Positions 7,627 through 14,580 of a stretch of DNA of 22,562 nt are shown one piece after another. This stretch comes from an uncultured Gammaproteobacteria bacterium (GTDB lineage Bacteria; Pseudomonadota; Gammaproteobacteria; Rariloculales; Rariloculaceae), in assembly GCA_946887385.1 (NCBI GenBank), contig CAMPKU010000039.1, forward strand, positions 1-22,562, in the 5' to 3' direction. The notes below the pieces were generated by a model, which worked only from the letters and a program-made list of their open reading frames with translations, had not been told where the DNA came from and did no database searches. How positions within the stretch are numbered: the stretch's first letter is position 1; the number at the start of each line of letters is the position of its first letter. The translations under genes were made by a program, and so were the position numbers.

Positions 7627-7642
7627 TGGCACCAATCTTGCT
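7627..7642 (+). promoter_or_regulatory. Sigma54 -24/-12 promoter for sodC-like gene
   Basis: The plus strand reads TGGCACCAATCTTGCT. The predicted start is near 7653, about 27 nt before the ATG at 7680, with an AGGAGA ribosome site (7669-7674) in between. Confidence 0.85.
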
Positions 7643-7679
7643 GCGGAGCGGCTCTTCCCTGAACGACCAGGAGAAAGCA

Positions 7680-8420
7680 ATGAACGGAATAAAATCATGG
7701 TATGGCGCCGCAGCCTTGATCGGCGCGGCGGCGTTGACCGTCGGCTGCGCACCGGATAGCGCGGATCGCGACGCCGCCAGTGATAGCCGGTCCGGCGACA
7801 GTGCGCTCTCGCGCAACGCGCCAGGCCAGCCAGCCGATGCGAACAATCGCGAGGTTCGACCGCCCAGCACCACTCCGAGCCCGGCCGCACCCGGCGCAGC
7901 GGCGGCGCCGGAAGCAGCAGCCCCGCGGCTCATCGCGCGAGCCGAAATTCAGCCGGTCGGCGACCACATGGCGCGCGGCATGGTGGAATTTCACGCGCCG
8001 GCCGGCGCGAGCAGCGCAGGCGAAGGGCCGCTCACGATTCGCGTCATGCTGATGGGCCTCGATGCAGGGCCGCACGGCTTTCACGTGCACGCCGGCACCG
8101 ATTGCGCCGAACCCGGCGAGCATTTGAATCCGCTGAATTCGCCCCATGGCGCGGCCAACGGTGCAACGTCGGCGCGGCATCTCGGCGACCTCGGCAACGT
8201 TACTGCCGACGCAGCGGGGATGGTGGAGCAAACGCTGCGCGACAACTTGCTCGCGAGCGACATGAGCTTCATCGGCAAGGCGCTCGTCGTGCATCAAGGT
8301 CAAGACGACCTGACGACGCAGCCGGGCGGCGATTCCGGCGACCCCGTGGGCTGCGGCTTGATCGAAGCCGCCGGCGAGGAAGTGCTGAGCCGCGGCGACG
8401 ACGCGAGCCGTGGAGTCTGA
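7680..8420 (+). CDS. sodC: Cu/Zn superoxide dismutase family lipoprotein
   Basis: The chosen ATG follows AGGAGA and gives 246 residues. An earlier in-frame start would lie upstream of the predicted transcript start. Residues 1-23 form a signal peptide ending in a lipobox-like LTVGC (Cys23), so the protein is probably membrane-anchored in the periplasm. A Pro/Ala/Ser-rich linker (24-80) precedes the SOD domain. Copper and zinc ligands are visible: His135 and His137 (FHVH), His148, His156, His167, Asp170 (HLGDLGN) and His205 (VVHQ); Cys142 and Cys225 can form the usual disulfide. The active-site Arg before the last Cys (typically PRVACG) is not evident: the sequence reads GDPVGCG. It would remove periplasmic superoxide, yielding peroxide for a catalase. 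Confidence 0.88.
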   Translation: MNGIKSWYGAAALIGAAALTVGCAPDSADRDAASDSRSGDSALSRNAPGQPADANNREVRPPSTTPSPAAPGAAAAPEAAAPRLIARAEIQPVGDHMARGMVEFHAPAGASSAGEGPLTIRVMLMGLDAGPHGFHVHAGTDCAEPGEHLNPLNSPHGAANGATSARHLGDLGNVTADAAGMVEQTLRDNLLASDMSFIGKALVVHQGQDDLTTQPGGDSGDPVGCGLIEAAGEEVLSRGDDASRGV

Positions 8421-8444
8421 ACGCCAGCTCCGCCGACGCGGCGC

Positions 8445-8461
8445 GCGGCTCATTGAGCCGC
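8445..8461. terminator. Hairpin between convergent sodC and egtD
   Basis: GCGGCTC-ATT-GAGCCGC is a perfect 7-bp stem with a 3-nt loop in the 66-nt gap between two converging genes. It could end transcription from both sides. There is no T-run, so the terminator call is tentative. Confidence 0.4.
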
Positions 8462-8486
8462 CGCCGCGTGCGGAGCCGCGCTTGGG

Positions 8487-9455
8487 TTACTGCGAGCGAA
8501 AGTAGTGGATGCTGAATCGCTCGTCGTCATCGATCCAACGGCGTTCGAATTGCCAGCCCGCCGTTCGCGCGAGCTCCGCGAATTCTAAAGGGTCGTACTT
8601 GTGCGAGTGCTCGGAGACGATGTATTCGCCTGCAAGGAACCTGATCGGTACACCGGACACGCTCACCGTTTGCGCTCGACGGCTCACGAGCCGCATCTCG
8701 ATTCGCGCCTGCGGCGCATCGTAAACGGCGCGGTGCTCGAAGGCGTCTAGATCGAATTCGGCGTTCAGCTCGCGATTCAGCCGTGCCAAGAGGTTCAAAT
8801 TGAATTCAGCGGTGACGCCACGGCTGTCGTTGTAGGCGGCGCGCAGCACATTAGGGTCTTTGCAGATATCGACCCCGATCAAAAGCCCGCTTCTGCGTAT
8901 CCGTTGCGCGAGCGACGCGAGCAGCGCTGCGGCTCGCACGCGAGACAAGTTGCCGATCGTCGAACCGGGAAAGAACACGAGCGCGCGCCGCCGAGCCAAC
9001 GCAGCAGGCAACGGGAACGGCTGCGTGAAGTCGGCGAACACCGGTTGCACGGCTACGTGGGGAAACGCTTCAGCGACCGCGGCGGCTTGTTGAGCGAGAT
9101 AAGCCGCCGAAATGTCCACGGGCAGGTAAAGGGCCGGCTGATCGAGGCAACCGAGCAACAGACGCGCCTTCAAGCTCGATCCGGCGCCGAGCTCGACCAC
9201 GCCTGCGTGCGGACCCACGAGTGCCGCGATGTCCGAGCCGTTCGTGCGCAGCAACCCGATCTCGGTGCGTGTGGCGTAGTACTCGGGCAGCGCGCAAATT
9301 TCGTCGAACAGCTCAGAGCCGCGCTCGTCGTAAAGGTACTTCGGGGAAAGACGTTTTTGCGGCGAGGTGAGGCCCGCCAGGATCTCGTGTCGCCACTTCG
9401 CAAGGCTCGTCGTGGGGCTTTCGCTAGTCGCGAGCGCGGGCACGCGTCCATCCAT
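8487..9455 (-). CDS. egtD: L-histidine N-alpha-methyltransferase EgtD
   Basis: EgtD trimethylates histidine with SAM to hercynine, the first step of ergothioneine synthesis. The ATG at 9455 follows an AAGGGAG ribosome site and gives 322 residues, close to mycobacterial EgtD (321). Visible features are KYLYDERGSELFDEI near residue 39, the SAM motif VVELGAGSSLKARLLL (86-101), LPVDIS (112-117), FFPGSTIGNL, and the C-terminal SEHSHKY, where the family's substrate-contacting Glu and Ser sit. It lies 56 nt downstream of egtB on the same strand, so the two form an operon from the sigma54 promoter at 10830-10845. Confidence 0.93.
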   Translation of the reverse strand: MDGRVPALATSESPTTSLAKWRHEILAGLTSPQKRLSPKYLYDERGSELFDEICALPEYYATRTEIGLLRTNGSDIAALVGPHAGVVELGAGSSLKARLLLGCLDQPALYLPVDISAAYLAQQAAAVAEAFPHVAVQPVFADFTQPFPLPAALARRRALVFFPGSTIGNLSRVRAAALLASLAQRIRRSGLLIGVDICKDPNVLRAAYNDSRGVTAEFNLNLLARLNRELNAEFDLDAFEHRAVYDAPQARIEMRLVSRRAQTVSVSGVPIRFLAGEYIVSEHSHKYDPLEFAELARTAGWQFERRWIDDDERFSIHYFRSQ

Positions 9456-9511
9456 CGCAGGCTCCCTTTTTGGTTCGGCGATACGCTGCCGCTGCAAGTC
9501 GCGCGCCAGAG

Positions 9512-10798
9512 CTAAGCATCCTTCGCGAGGCGAATGCCGAGGAACTGCCAGCGATCCTGCGGATAGAAGAAGTTGCGGTAGCTCGCGCGAACGTGCCCCG
9601 CCGGCGTCACGCACGAACCGCCCCGAGCGATCCACTGGTTGCACATGAACTTGCCGTTGTACTCGCCGAGTGAGCCCGCAAGCGGCCGAAAGCCCGGGTA
9701 GGGCCTATACGCGGATGCGCACCATTCCCAGACGTCCCCCCACACTTGGCGGTAAGAGCGCTGCGGCGACTCTCGCGGCGCGGCGGCCGGGTGCAGCCAA
9801 CCGGTGTCGAGCAAGTTGCCCTCCACGGGCGTCTGCGGCGCAGCGACGTTCTCCCATTCGCCTTCGGTGGGCAGCCGGGCGCCGGACCATGCGGCGAAGG
9901 CGGCTGCCTCGTAGAAGCTGACGTGGCAGACGGGCGCGTGGGCGTCGAGTGTGCGCCAGCCGCCGAGCGTGAACTCTCGCTCGAGGTCGTGCGACCAGTA
10001 CAGCGGCCGCTTTAAGCTGCGGTCTCGCACCGTCGTCCATCCGTCGGCGAGCCAGAGCTGCGGCGCCGTATAGCCGCCGGCGCGGATGAACTCCCGGTAC
10101 TCGCCGTTCGTAACGAGTCGATTGGCTAAGGAATACGCTTCGAGCCACTCCCGATGCCGCGGGAGCTCATTGTCGAATGCAAATGCGCCGGCTTCGGCGC
10201 CGATGTCGGCGAGGCGTGCCGCCTCGAAACGAAACTCGAGCGGTATGCTGGCGCTCGCTCTCGGCGGCGCGGCGTCGGCGCGGTAGGCACTGTCGATCAC
10301 GTTCGCGAACAGAACCTGTTTGGCGTCCGTGAGCAGCAGCTCTTGATGCTGCTGCTCGTGATTCAGGCCGAGCTCGATCAGGCCGGCGAGCTCGAGATCG
10401 TCCGGGCGGGACTCGATCAGGCGGCGAACCGCTTCGTCGATACGGGAACGATAATCGCAAATTTGCGCGACCGTAGGCCGGCTCAGCAGCCCGCGGCTGT
10501 CGCGGGGTTGCAGCGCGCCGACCGTGTTGTAGTAGGAATTGAACACATGCTCGTAGCGGTGGTCGACGGGCTCATACCCGCGCTGCTGGGTGCACAGCAC
10601 GAAACGCTCGAAGAACCAACTGGTGTGGCCTAAATGCCATTTGGTCGGGCTGGCTTCGGGACAGGGCTGTACCACCTGGTCTTCGACGGCGAGCGGCGCG
10701 GCTAGCGCCAGAGTCGCCCCACGTACCGACGAATACCGTTCCGCGAGTAAGGTTCCGGTCCGGTTTGCCGCCGTTGTGGGGAACGCTCTCGAAAGCAT
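9512..10798 (-). CDS. egtB: Ergothioneine synthase EgtB (non-heme iron sulfoxide synthase)
   Basis: EgtB joins hercynine to a thiol (gamma-glutamylcysteine or cysteine) with O2. The N-terminal DinB-like domain carries the iron-site histidines in SPTKWHLGHTSWFFE (His55/His58) and LNHEQQHQE (His147, His151). The C-terminal half (about 200-428) is the FGE-sulfatase type, with RLPTEGEWE, WGDVWEWCASAY and the closing RNFFYPQDRWQFLGIRLA. The ATG at 10798 gives 428 aa. Another ATG at 10834 lies inside the sigma54 promoter, upstream of the predicted transcript start near 10819, so I reject it. No egtC, egtA or egtE gene is in the window. Confidence 0.93.
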   Translation of the reverse strand: MLSRAFPTTAANRTGTLLAERYSSVRGATLALAAPLAVEDQVVQPCPEASPTKWHLGHTSWFFERFVLCTQQRGYEPVDHRYEHVFNSYYNTVGALQPRDSRGLLSRPTVAQICDYRSRIDEAVRRLIESRPDDLELAGLIELGLNHEQQHQELLLTDAKQVLFANVIDSAYRADAAPPRASASIPLEFRFEAARLADIGAEAGAFAFDNELPRHREWLEAYSLANRLVTNGEYREFIRAGGYTAPQLWLADGWTTVRDRSLKRPLYWSHDLEREFTLGGWRTLDAHAPVCHVSFYEAAAFAAWSGARLPTEGEWENVAAPQTPVEGNLLDTGWLHPAAAPRESPQRSYRQVWGDVWEWCASAYRPYPGFRPLAGSLGEYNGKFMCNQWIARGGSCVTPAGHVRASYRNFFYPQDRWQFLGIRLAKDA

Positions 10799-10829
10799 TG
10801 CTACGCTGGACGAGGTGATACGCCATCGA

Positions 10830-10845
10830 TGCAAGCGTTGTGCCA
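10830..10845 (-). promoter_or_regulatory. Sigma54 -24/-12 promoter for egtBD
   Basis: The minus strand reads TGGCACAACGCTTGCA, an exact consensus fit. The predicted start near 10819 is about 20 nt before the EgtB ATG at 10798. It is divergent from the entericidin promoter, with 15 nt between the two sites. Confidence 0.87.
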
Positions 10846-10860
10846 GCGCAACCGCTGCGC

Positions 10861-10876
10861 TGGCACGGTTTCTGCA
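10861..10876 (+). promoter_or_regulatory. Sigma54-type promoter for entericidin-hybrid kinase unit
   Basis: The plus strand reads TGGCACGGTTTCTGCA: a perfect -24 element, and CTGCA instead of TTGCA at -12. It is the only inexact site in the set. The predicted start near 10887 is about 33 nt before the ATG at 10920. Confidence 0.72.
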
Positions 10877-10919
10877 CTACCACCTTGCGGGCCGATGCCC
10901 GCGAGTGGGAGTGACGACG

Positions 10920-11093
10920 ATGGCGAGGAAATACGCGGGTATTTTGATTCCACTGGCCTCCGCGGCGGGTGCTCTGCTGCTATCGGCCTGCAACACGGTA
11001 GAGGGGGTCGGTCGCGACGTCGAAAGAGCCGGCGATGCCATCCAAGATGAAGCCGATGACACCCGAGATCGCCGCCGCCGCCGCGACGACTGA
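10920..11093 (+). CDS. Entericidin A/B-family small lipoprotein
   Basis: A 57-residue protein with a lipoprotein signal peptide and a perfect lipobox (LLLSAC, Cys24). The mature part begins CNTVEGVGRDVERAGDAIQ, the pattern of the entericidin family, and then runs into an Asp/Arg-rich tail. A GGGAG ribosome site (10907-10911) lies 8 nt before the ATG. Entericidins are cell-envelope lipoproteins, in E. coli linked to stationary-phase toxin/antidote behaviour, but in most genomes the function is unknown. The end of the gene overlaps the likely start of the downstream hybrid kinase. Confidence 0.87.
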   Translation: MARKYAGILIPLASAAGALLLSACNTVEGVGRDVERAGDAIQDEADDTRDRRRRRDD

Positions 11094-12795
11094 CGGCGGC
11101 GAACCCGCTGTGGCCGAGCCAAACGGCTCGCGATTCTCGTCGAGCCGCATCTCGCCTGCAGAGACTGGCACGGCCGCAGCCTCGACCGACGAGCGGCTCG
11201 AGGTATTGCGGGACTGCGCCGACGCGCTGCTGACGGGTGGCGGCGGCGACTTTCGCGCCGCGTTCGCGAGACTCGCGCCCGTGCTCGAGCTCGACGCGTT
11301 CGCGTGCTTCGTGGCGACGCAGCCGGATCAGCCGTTTGCGCTCGACGACGCGCTAGGCTTTTCCGACACGGCGATTTCGAGCACGCTGATCGCGAGCGTC
11401 GTGGCGGAGCAGAGACACACGGGCCGTCGCACGCTGGTGCTCGATTGCCTGCGTGAGCGTACAGGTCAGCGCTCGGCAGTCTTCCGCGATCTCGGATTCG
11501 CGAGTGCCGTGATCGGCGCGCTCGTCATCGAGCAGCACGTACAAGGTGCCGTGGTTCTCGCATCCCGCACGAAGGAGCGTTTCGAGGCGGGCGACCTAAC
11601 GCTCATCGATACAGCGCTTTGCTACTTGGCCGCCGCGTACGAGCGCCGGGAGCTCACGCAGCATCGGCGCACCGGCGAAGAGCGCAAGCGCGAGTTTTTT
11701 ACGGTGCTGGCCCATGAGCTGCGCAATCCGCTGGCGCCGTTGCGCAACGCGCTCGAGATCATCCGGGCCAACGACCGCACCCGCTCGCCGGTCGAGCATT
11801 CGGCGTATGCCATGATCGAGCGGCAGCTCCAGCAGATCGGGCGGTTGGCGGATGACCTGCTCGACGCCAATCAAGTGGTGCTCGGCCACGTTGAGCTCGC
11901 GCGGCAGCGCGTATTGCTCGATGCCATCCTCGAGCGCGCCGCGGACCAGTCCCGGCCGTGGATCGAGGCCGCGCGTCACACGCTGGTGCTGCAGCTGCCG
12001 CGCGAAGCCATCGCACTCGATGCGGATCCGAAGCGGTTGGCGCGAGTCTTCTCCAATCTCATGAATAACGCTGCTCGGCGCATGGACCGGGGTGGCCACA
12101 TCGTGGTTTCCGCGGAGGGTGCCGGGTCCACGGTGACCGTGTTCGTACGCGCACGGGGTAGGGCCGTCGCCGGAGATACGGCTAACGAGGTGTTCGCCGA
12201 TGCCCTGGAGAGCACCGAGATGGCCGACGGCAGATCGCAAAGCGGTTTTACGGCGGGGCTCACACTGGTCAAGCATCTTGTAGAGATGCACGGCGGCACG
12301 GTGAGTGCACACAGCGATAGCGACGGCATGGCCGAGTTCGAGGTGTGCTTGCCCGTAGCGAGTACGGCTTACGCTCAACCGAAAGCCGCGCAGCGGCCGG
12401 TCGAGAAGGCAGCGGAGCAGCGCGCTACGCCGCAGCGAATTCTAATCGCCGACGACAACGCGGATTCCGCGGAGAGCATGGGCATGCTGCTGCGCCTCAT
12501 GGGTAACGACGTGCGGATCGCCAGCGACGGGCTCGATGCCGTTGAGCAGGCCGAGAAGTTCCAGCCCGACATCGTGCTCATGGACATTGGCATGCCGCGG
12601 CTCGACGGGTATGAAGCGGCGCGGCGCATCCGTAATCAGGACTGGAGCCGCGACACGTTGCTCGTGGCAGTCACGGGCTGGGGCCCGAGCGACAACAGCG
12701 AGCAAGCAACGGCCGCCGGGTTCGATTGCCGTTTCACGAAGCCTCTGGATCCCGCGGAGTTGCGCCGGCTGGTAAGCGGCAGCAGGCCGCACTGA
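11035..12795 (+). CDS. Hybrid histidine kinase-response regulator with degenerate ATP-binding boxes
   Basis: The order is a GAF-like sensor domain (about 50-205), a dimerisation/phosphoacceptor helix with His227 (FFTVLAHELRNPLAPLRN), a catalytic-ATPase-like domain (about 320-440), and a C-terminal receiver (468-583) with Asp517 (VLMDIGMP), Thr547 and Lys569. The receiver looks intact. The ATPase domain keeps its N-box (NLMNNA, 341-346), but the G1 box that normally reads D-x-G-x-G is ARGRA (373-377), and the G2 box reads GFTAG, so ATP binding may be lost. There are no membrane helices, so it is cytosolic. The first 58 nt overlap the entericidin gene; ATG 11056 or GTG 11110 are alternative starts. 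Confidence 0.85.
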   Translation: MPSKMKPMTPEIAAAAATTDGGEPAVAEPNGSRFSSSRISPAETGTAAASTDERLEVLRDCADALLTGGGGDFRAAFARLAPVLELDAFACFVATQPDQPFALDDALGFSDTAISSTLIASVVAEQRHTGRRTLVLDCLRERTGQRSAVFRDLGFASAVIGALVIEQHVQGAVVLASRTKERFEAGDLTLIDTALCYLAAAYERRELTQHRRTGEERKREFFTVLAHELRNPLAPLRNALEIIRANDRTRSPVEHSAYAMIERQLQQIGRLADDLLDANQVVLGHVELARQRVLLDAILERAADQSRPWIEAARHTLVLQLPREAIALDADPKRLARVFSNLMNNAARRMDRGGHIVVSAEGAGSTVTVFVRARGRAVAGDTANEVFADALESTEMADGRSQSGFTAGLTLVKHLVEMHGGTVSAHSDSDGMAEFEVCLPVASTAYAQPKAAQRPVEKAAEQRATPQRILIADDNADSAESMGMLLRLMGNDVRIASDGLDAVEQAEKFQPDIVLMDIGMPRLDGYEAARRIRNQDWSRDTLLVAVTGWGPSDNSEQATAAGFDCRFTKPLDPAELRRLVSGSRPH

Positions 12796-12812
12796 CCTCT
12801 GACCGCTCGGCC

Positions 12813-13052
12813 TTAGGAAACGCGGTCCCGCACGCGATCGACGCCTTCGCCGCGTGCGCAGTGCGCGCAGCAGTAGATTGCCCCGTACGCTTGTACGCCG
12901 TGGCCGATGATCTTCACGCCGCAGCGCGCACACTCCGGCGCGAGCGCGCCGATCGCGCACTCGAAACAGTCGAAAACGTGCCGATCGCCGTTGGCCGACA
13001 GGATCGTGAAAGCCTGGTCGTATTCGTTACCGCACCGGCCGCATTTCGCCAC
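12813..13052 (-). CDS. Cys-rich zinc-ribbon-like protein, 79 aa
   Basis: Nine Cys are arranged as CGRC (4, 7), CFEC (29, 32), CARC (41, 44) and CCAHC (61, 62, 65), suggesting two zinc sites. The segments FDCFECAIGALAPECARCGVKIIGH and YCCAHCA resemble a conserved uncharacterised bacterial family. The start is taken as GTG 13052, which lies 2 nt after the stop of the upstream gene on the same strand, pointing to coupled translation. An ATG-initiated longer frame (to 13415) has no family features in its added part and runs through the promoter region. Possible roles are metal binding or protein/nucleic-acid contact. The stop is 17 nt from the convergent hybrid kinase. Confidence 0.78.
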   Translation of the reverse strand: MAKCGRCGNEYDQAFTILSANGDRHVFDCFECAIGALAPECARCGVKIIGHGVQAYGAIYCCAHCARGEGVDRVRDRVS

Positions 13053-13054
13053 GA

Positions 13055-13261
13055 TTAGATTTCCCGTTCGGACGTAGTAGGGCGTTTTCGCGCTTTGCCT
13101 TCTTCCTCGGCGCGCTGCGCGGCCTGTTGCTCTTCGGGCGTGAGCGTGCGCGCCCGCCGCGCGCGCTCTTCCTCCGTCGTCTCCTCGACCGTTTCGCGCA
13201 CGCCGCGGCGGTAGCGCCGATCGGCTTCGCGATTCCCTTCGCCCTGGTTCTTCTCTTCCAT
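13055..13261 (-). CDS. Small highly charged stress-type protein, 68 aa
   Basis: The protein is almost wholly Glu, Arg, Thr, Ala and Lys (MEEKNQGEGNREADRRYRRG at the start) with probable long helices and no hydrophobic core. The GEGNREADRRYR..V..TVE pattern resembles a widespread uncharacterised family of small proteobacterial proteins, which I recall without a known function. A GGAGG ribosome site lies 4-5 nt before the ATG, and a sigma54 promoter at 13298-13313 gives a leader of about 26 nt. It is the first gene of a two-gene unit with the Cys-rich protein. Confidence 0.78.
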   Translation of the reverse strand: MEEKNQGEGNREADRRYRRGVRETVEETTEEERARRARTLTPEEQQAAQRAEEEGKARKRPTTSEREI

Positions 13262-13297
13262 GTTGCCTCCGAGTCGGTTCGCAAACAGCTGCACCGA

Positions 13298-13313
13298 TGC
13301 AAGGAGAATGCCA
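13298..13313 (-). promoter_or_regulatory. Sigma54 -24/-12 promoter for charged protein-zinc ribbon unit
   Basis: The minus strand reads TGGCATTCTCCTTGCA, an exact consensus fit. The predicted start is near 13287. The opposite site at 13341-13356 is 27 nt away. Confidence 0.86.
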
Positions 13314-13340
13314 GCGGCGCGCGCGCGGCCCGAGCGCTAG

Positions 13341-13356
13341 TGGCATGTGTCTTGCA
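13341..13356 (+). promoter_or_regulatory. Sigma54 -24/-12 promoter for membrane protein-DUF421 unit
   Basis: The plus strand reads TGGCATGTGTCTTGCA, an exact fit, followed by an A-rich stretch. The predicted start near 13367 is about 33 nt before the ATG at 13400. It is nearly identical to the site at 14914-14929 (TGGCATGTGCCTTGCA). Confidence 0.87.
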
Positions 13357-13399
13357 AAAACAACGACGTCGCGCGCGAGCGCCTGGCGACTTCCGCTGC

Positions 13400-13882
13400 A
13401 TGACGGGCAACCCATCTCGGTACGAGCGCACGCGATGCTACCGGCGAAGTTGGGTCTTCGAGCGGACGGGGTGGGTGGTGATGCTCGCGGTGACGATCGC
13501 GGCGCTGCTCGGTGTGTTCGGCGACGGTTGGCTGAGCCGTGCCGAAGCGCGCGCGGGCACGCTCACGGTTCACTACGCGCGCTTTGCCCGCGCCCACGCG
13601 CCGCTCGATCTCGTGGTCGAGTGGACTCCCGAGCAAGGTGAAACCGACCTTTGGGTCGCTCGTGGATACCTCGACGGCTTTGCGATCGAAAGCGTGCTGC
13701 CGGCGTTTACGGAGACGGTCGCAGATTCGGGCCGGGTCTATTACAGGTTCCAAACCCGAACGCCGCAAGAGCGCCTCTCGGTGCGTTTCACGCTAAAACC
13801 CGAGCGAGCGGGCCGGTTCATGGGCGAGCTTGGCGCCGACGACGGGCAGGCGATCGTCATTCGGCAACTGATATTCCCCTAG
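13400..13882 (+). CDS. Single-pass membrane protein, 160 aa, partner of DUF421 gene
   Basis: The ATG at 13400 is the first in-frame ATG after the predicted sigma54 transcript start. It gives a basic N-terminal tail (about 1-28), one membrane helix (about 29-47, WVVMLAVTIAALLGVFG) and a beta-rich extracytoplasmic domain (55-160) with no catalytic motif I recognise. An ATG at 13127 would make the frame run through two promoters and into the opposite gene, so it is rejected. There is no strong ribosome site. The stop is 10 nt before the DUF421 gene, a pairing I recall from other proteobacteria. The two proteins may work together in the inner membrane. Confidence 0.75.
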   Translation: MTGNPSRYERTRCYRRSWVFERTGWVVMLAVTIAALLGVFGDGWLSRAEARAGTLTVHYARFARAHAPLDLVVEWTPEQGETDLWVARGYLDGFAIESVLPAFTETVADSGRVYYRFQTRTPQERLSVRFTLKPERAGRFMGELGADDGQAIVIRQLIFP

Positions 13883-13892
13883 GAGGCGCAGC

Positions 13893-14348
13893 ATGGAGCT
13901 CGTGATTCGCGGCATTGCCGTCTACTTGTTCCTGTTGTTGATTTTCCGCGTGAGCGGCAAGCGCTCGCTCCGTAACGCCACGACCTTCGATTTCGTGCTG
14001 TTGCTGATCGTTGCGGAGACCACGCAGCAGGCGCTCATTGGCGACGACTCGTCGATAACCGGCGCGTTCTTGCTGATCGTCGTGCTCGTTGGCAGCGACG
14101 TGCTGCTGTCGCTCGTGAAGCGCTGGTCGCCGCGTCTAGATCGAACTTTAGAAGGGCAGCCGCTGGTGATCCTGCGCGATGGGGTTCCGCTTCGCAGCCG
14201 TATGCATATCGAGCGCGTCGACGAAGAGGATATTTTGCGTGCGGCCCGTGAGGCCCACGGGCTCCAAAAGCTCGATCAAATCGAGCGCGCCGTGCTGGAA
14301 CGAAATGGCGCCATCTCGATCGTGCCGCGAGAAGGCGCGGCGCCCTAA
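13893..14348 (+). CDS. DUF421 (YetF-like) membrane protein
   Basis: A 151-residue protein with three membrane helices (about 4-19, 32-49, 56-75), the conserved FRVSGKRSLRN after the first helix and FDFVLLLIVAE in the second, then a cytoplasmic domain with GQPLVILRDGVP and a conserved acidic stretch (RVDEEDILRAAREAHGL). This is the layout of DUF421/YetF proteins, whose function is not established. AGGAGG lies about 9 nt before the ATG and overlaps the stop of the preceding gene's TAG, so the two are co-transcribed. Confidence 0.88.
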   Translation: MELVIRGIAVYLFLLLIFRVSGKRSLRNATTFDFVLLLIVAETTQQALIGDDSSITGAFLLIVVLVGSDVLLSLVKRWSPRLDRTLEGQPLVILRDGVPLRSRMHIERVDEEDILRAAREAHGLQKLDQIERAVLERNGAISIVPREGAAP

Positions 14349-14367
14349 AAGGGCGAGAGCCAATGAG

Positions 14368-14553
14368 TCAGCCGAGACGGCGCGTTGCGACGAGCAATAC
14401 CGTGTCGTTGGCCTCGTCCGGCGCCACTTGTCGTATCGGGGCTCGTTCCCGCGGTGGTTCTGCGGGCGGGGTGGTTACCGGGGCGCGGTCGCAGCCCGTC
14501 CATGGGCCGACCAGCAAGGCCGCGAGCAGCACGATCGACGGGGATGTGCGCAT
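14368..14553 (-). CDS. Small lipoprotein, 61 aa, unknown
   Basis: A hydrophobic signal sequence (SIVLLAALLVGPW) ends in a lipobox-like TGC (Cys21). The mature part is Pro/Arg-rich and ends in NDTVLLVATRRLG. I know no family. It lies 27 nt downstream of the 58-aa gene on the same strand and would share the sigma54 promoter at 14794-14809. A plus-strand frame over the same bases (14363-14584) lacks any such features. The ribosome site is weak. Confidence 0.55.
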   Translation of the reverse strand: MRTSPSIVLLAALLVGPWTGCDRAPVTTPPAEPPRERAPIRQVAPDEANDTVLLVATRRLG

Positions 14554-14580
14554 CGCGGTATTACTCGCGGAGCCGCGCGG

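Noticed and set aside
12813..13415. Long ATG-initiated form of the zinc-ribbon protein
   Set aside because: The extra N-terminal part overlaps the charged 68-aa gene and the divergent sigma54 promoters. Coupled GTG 13052 explains the conserved part fully.
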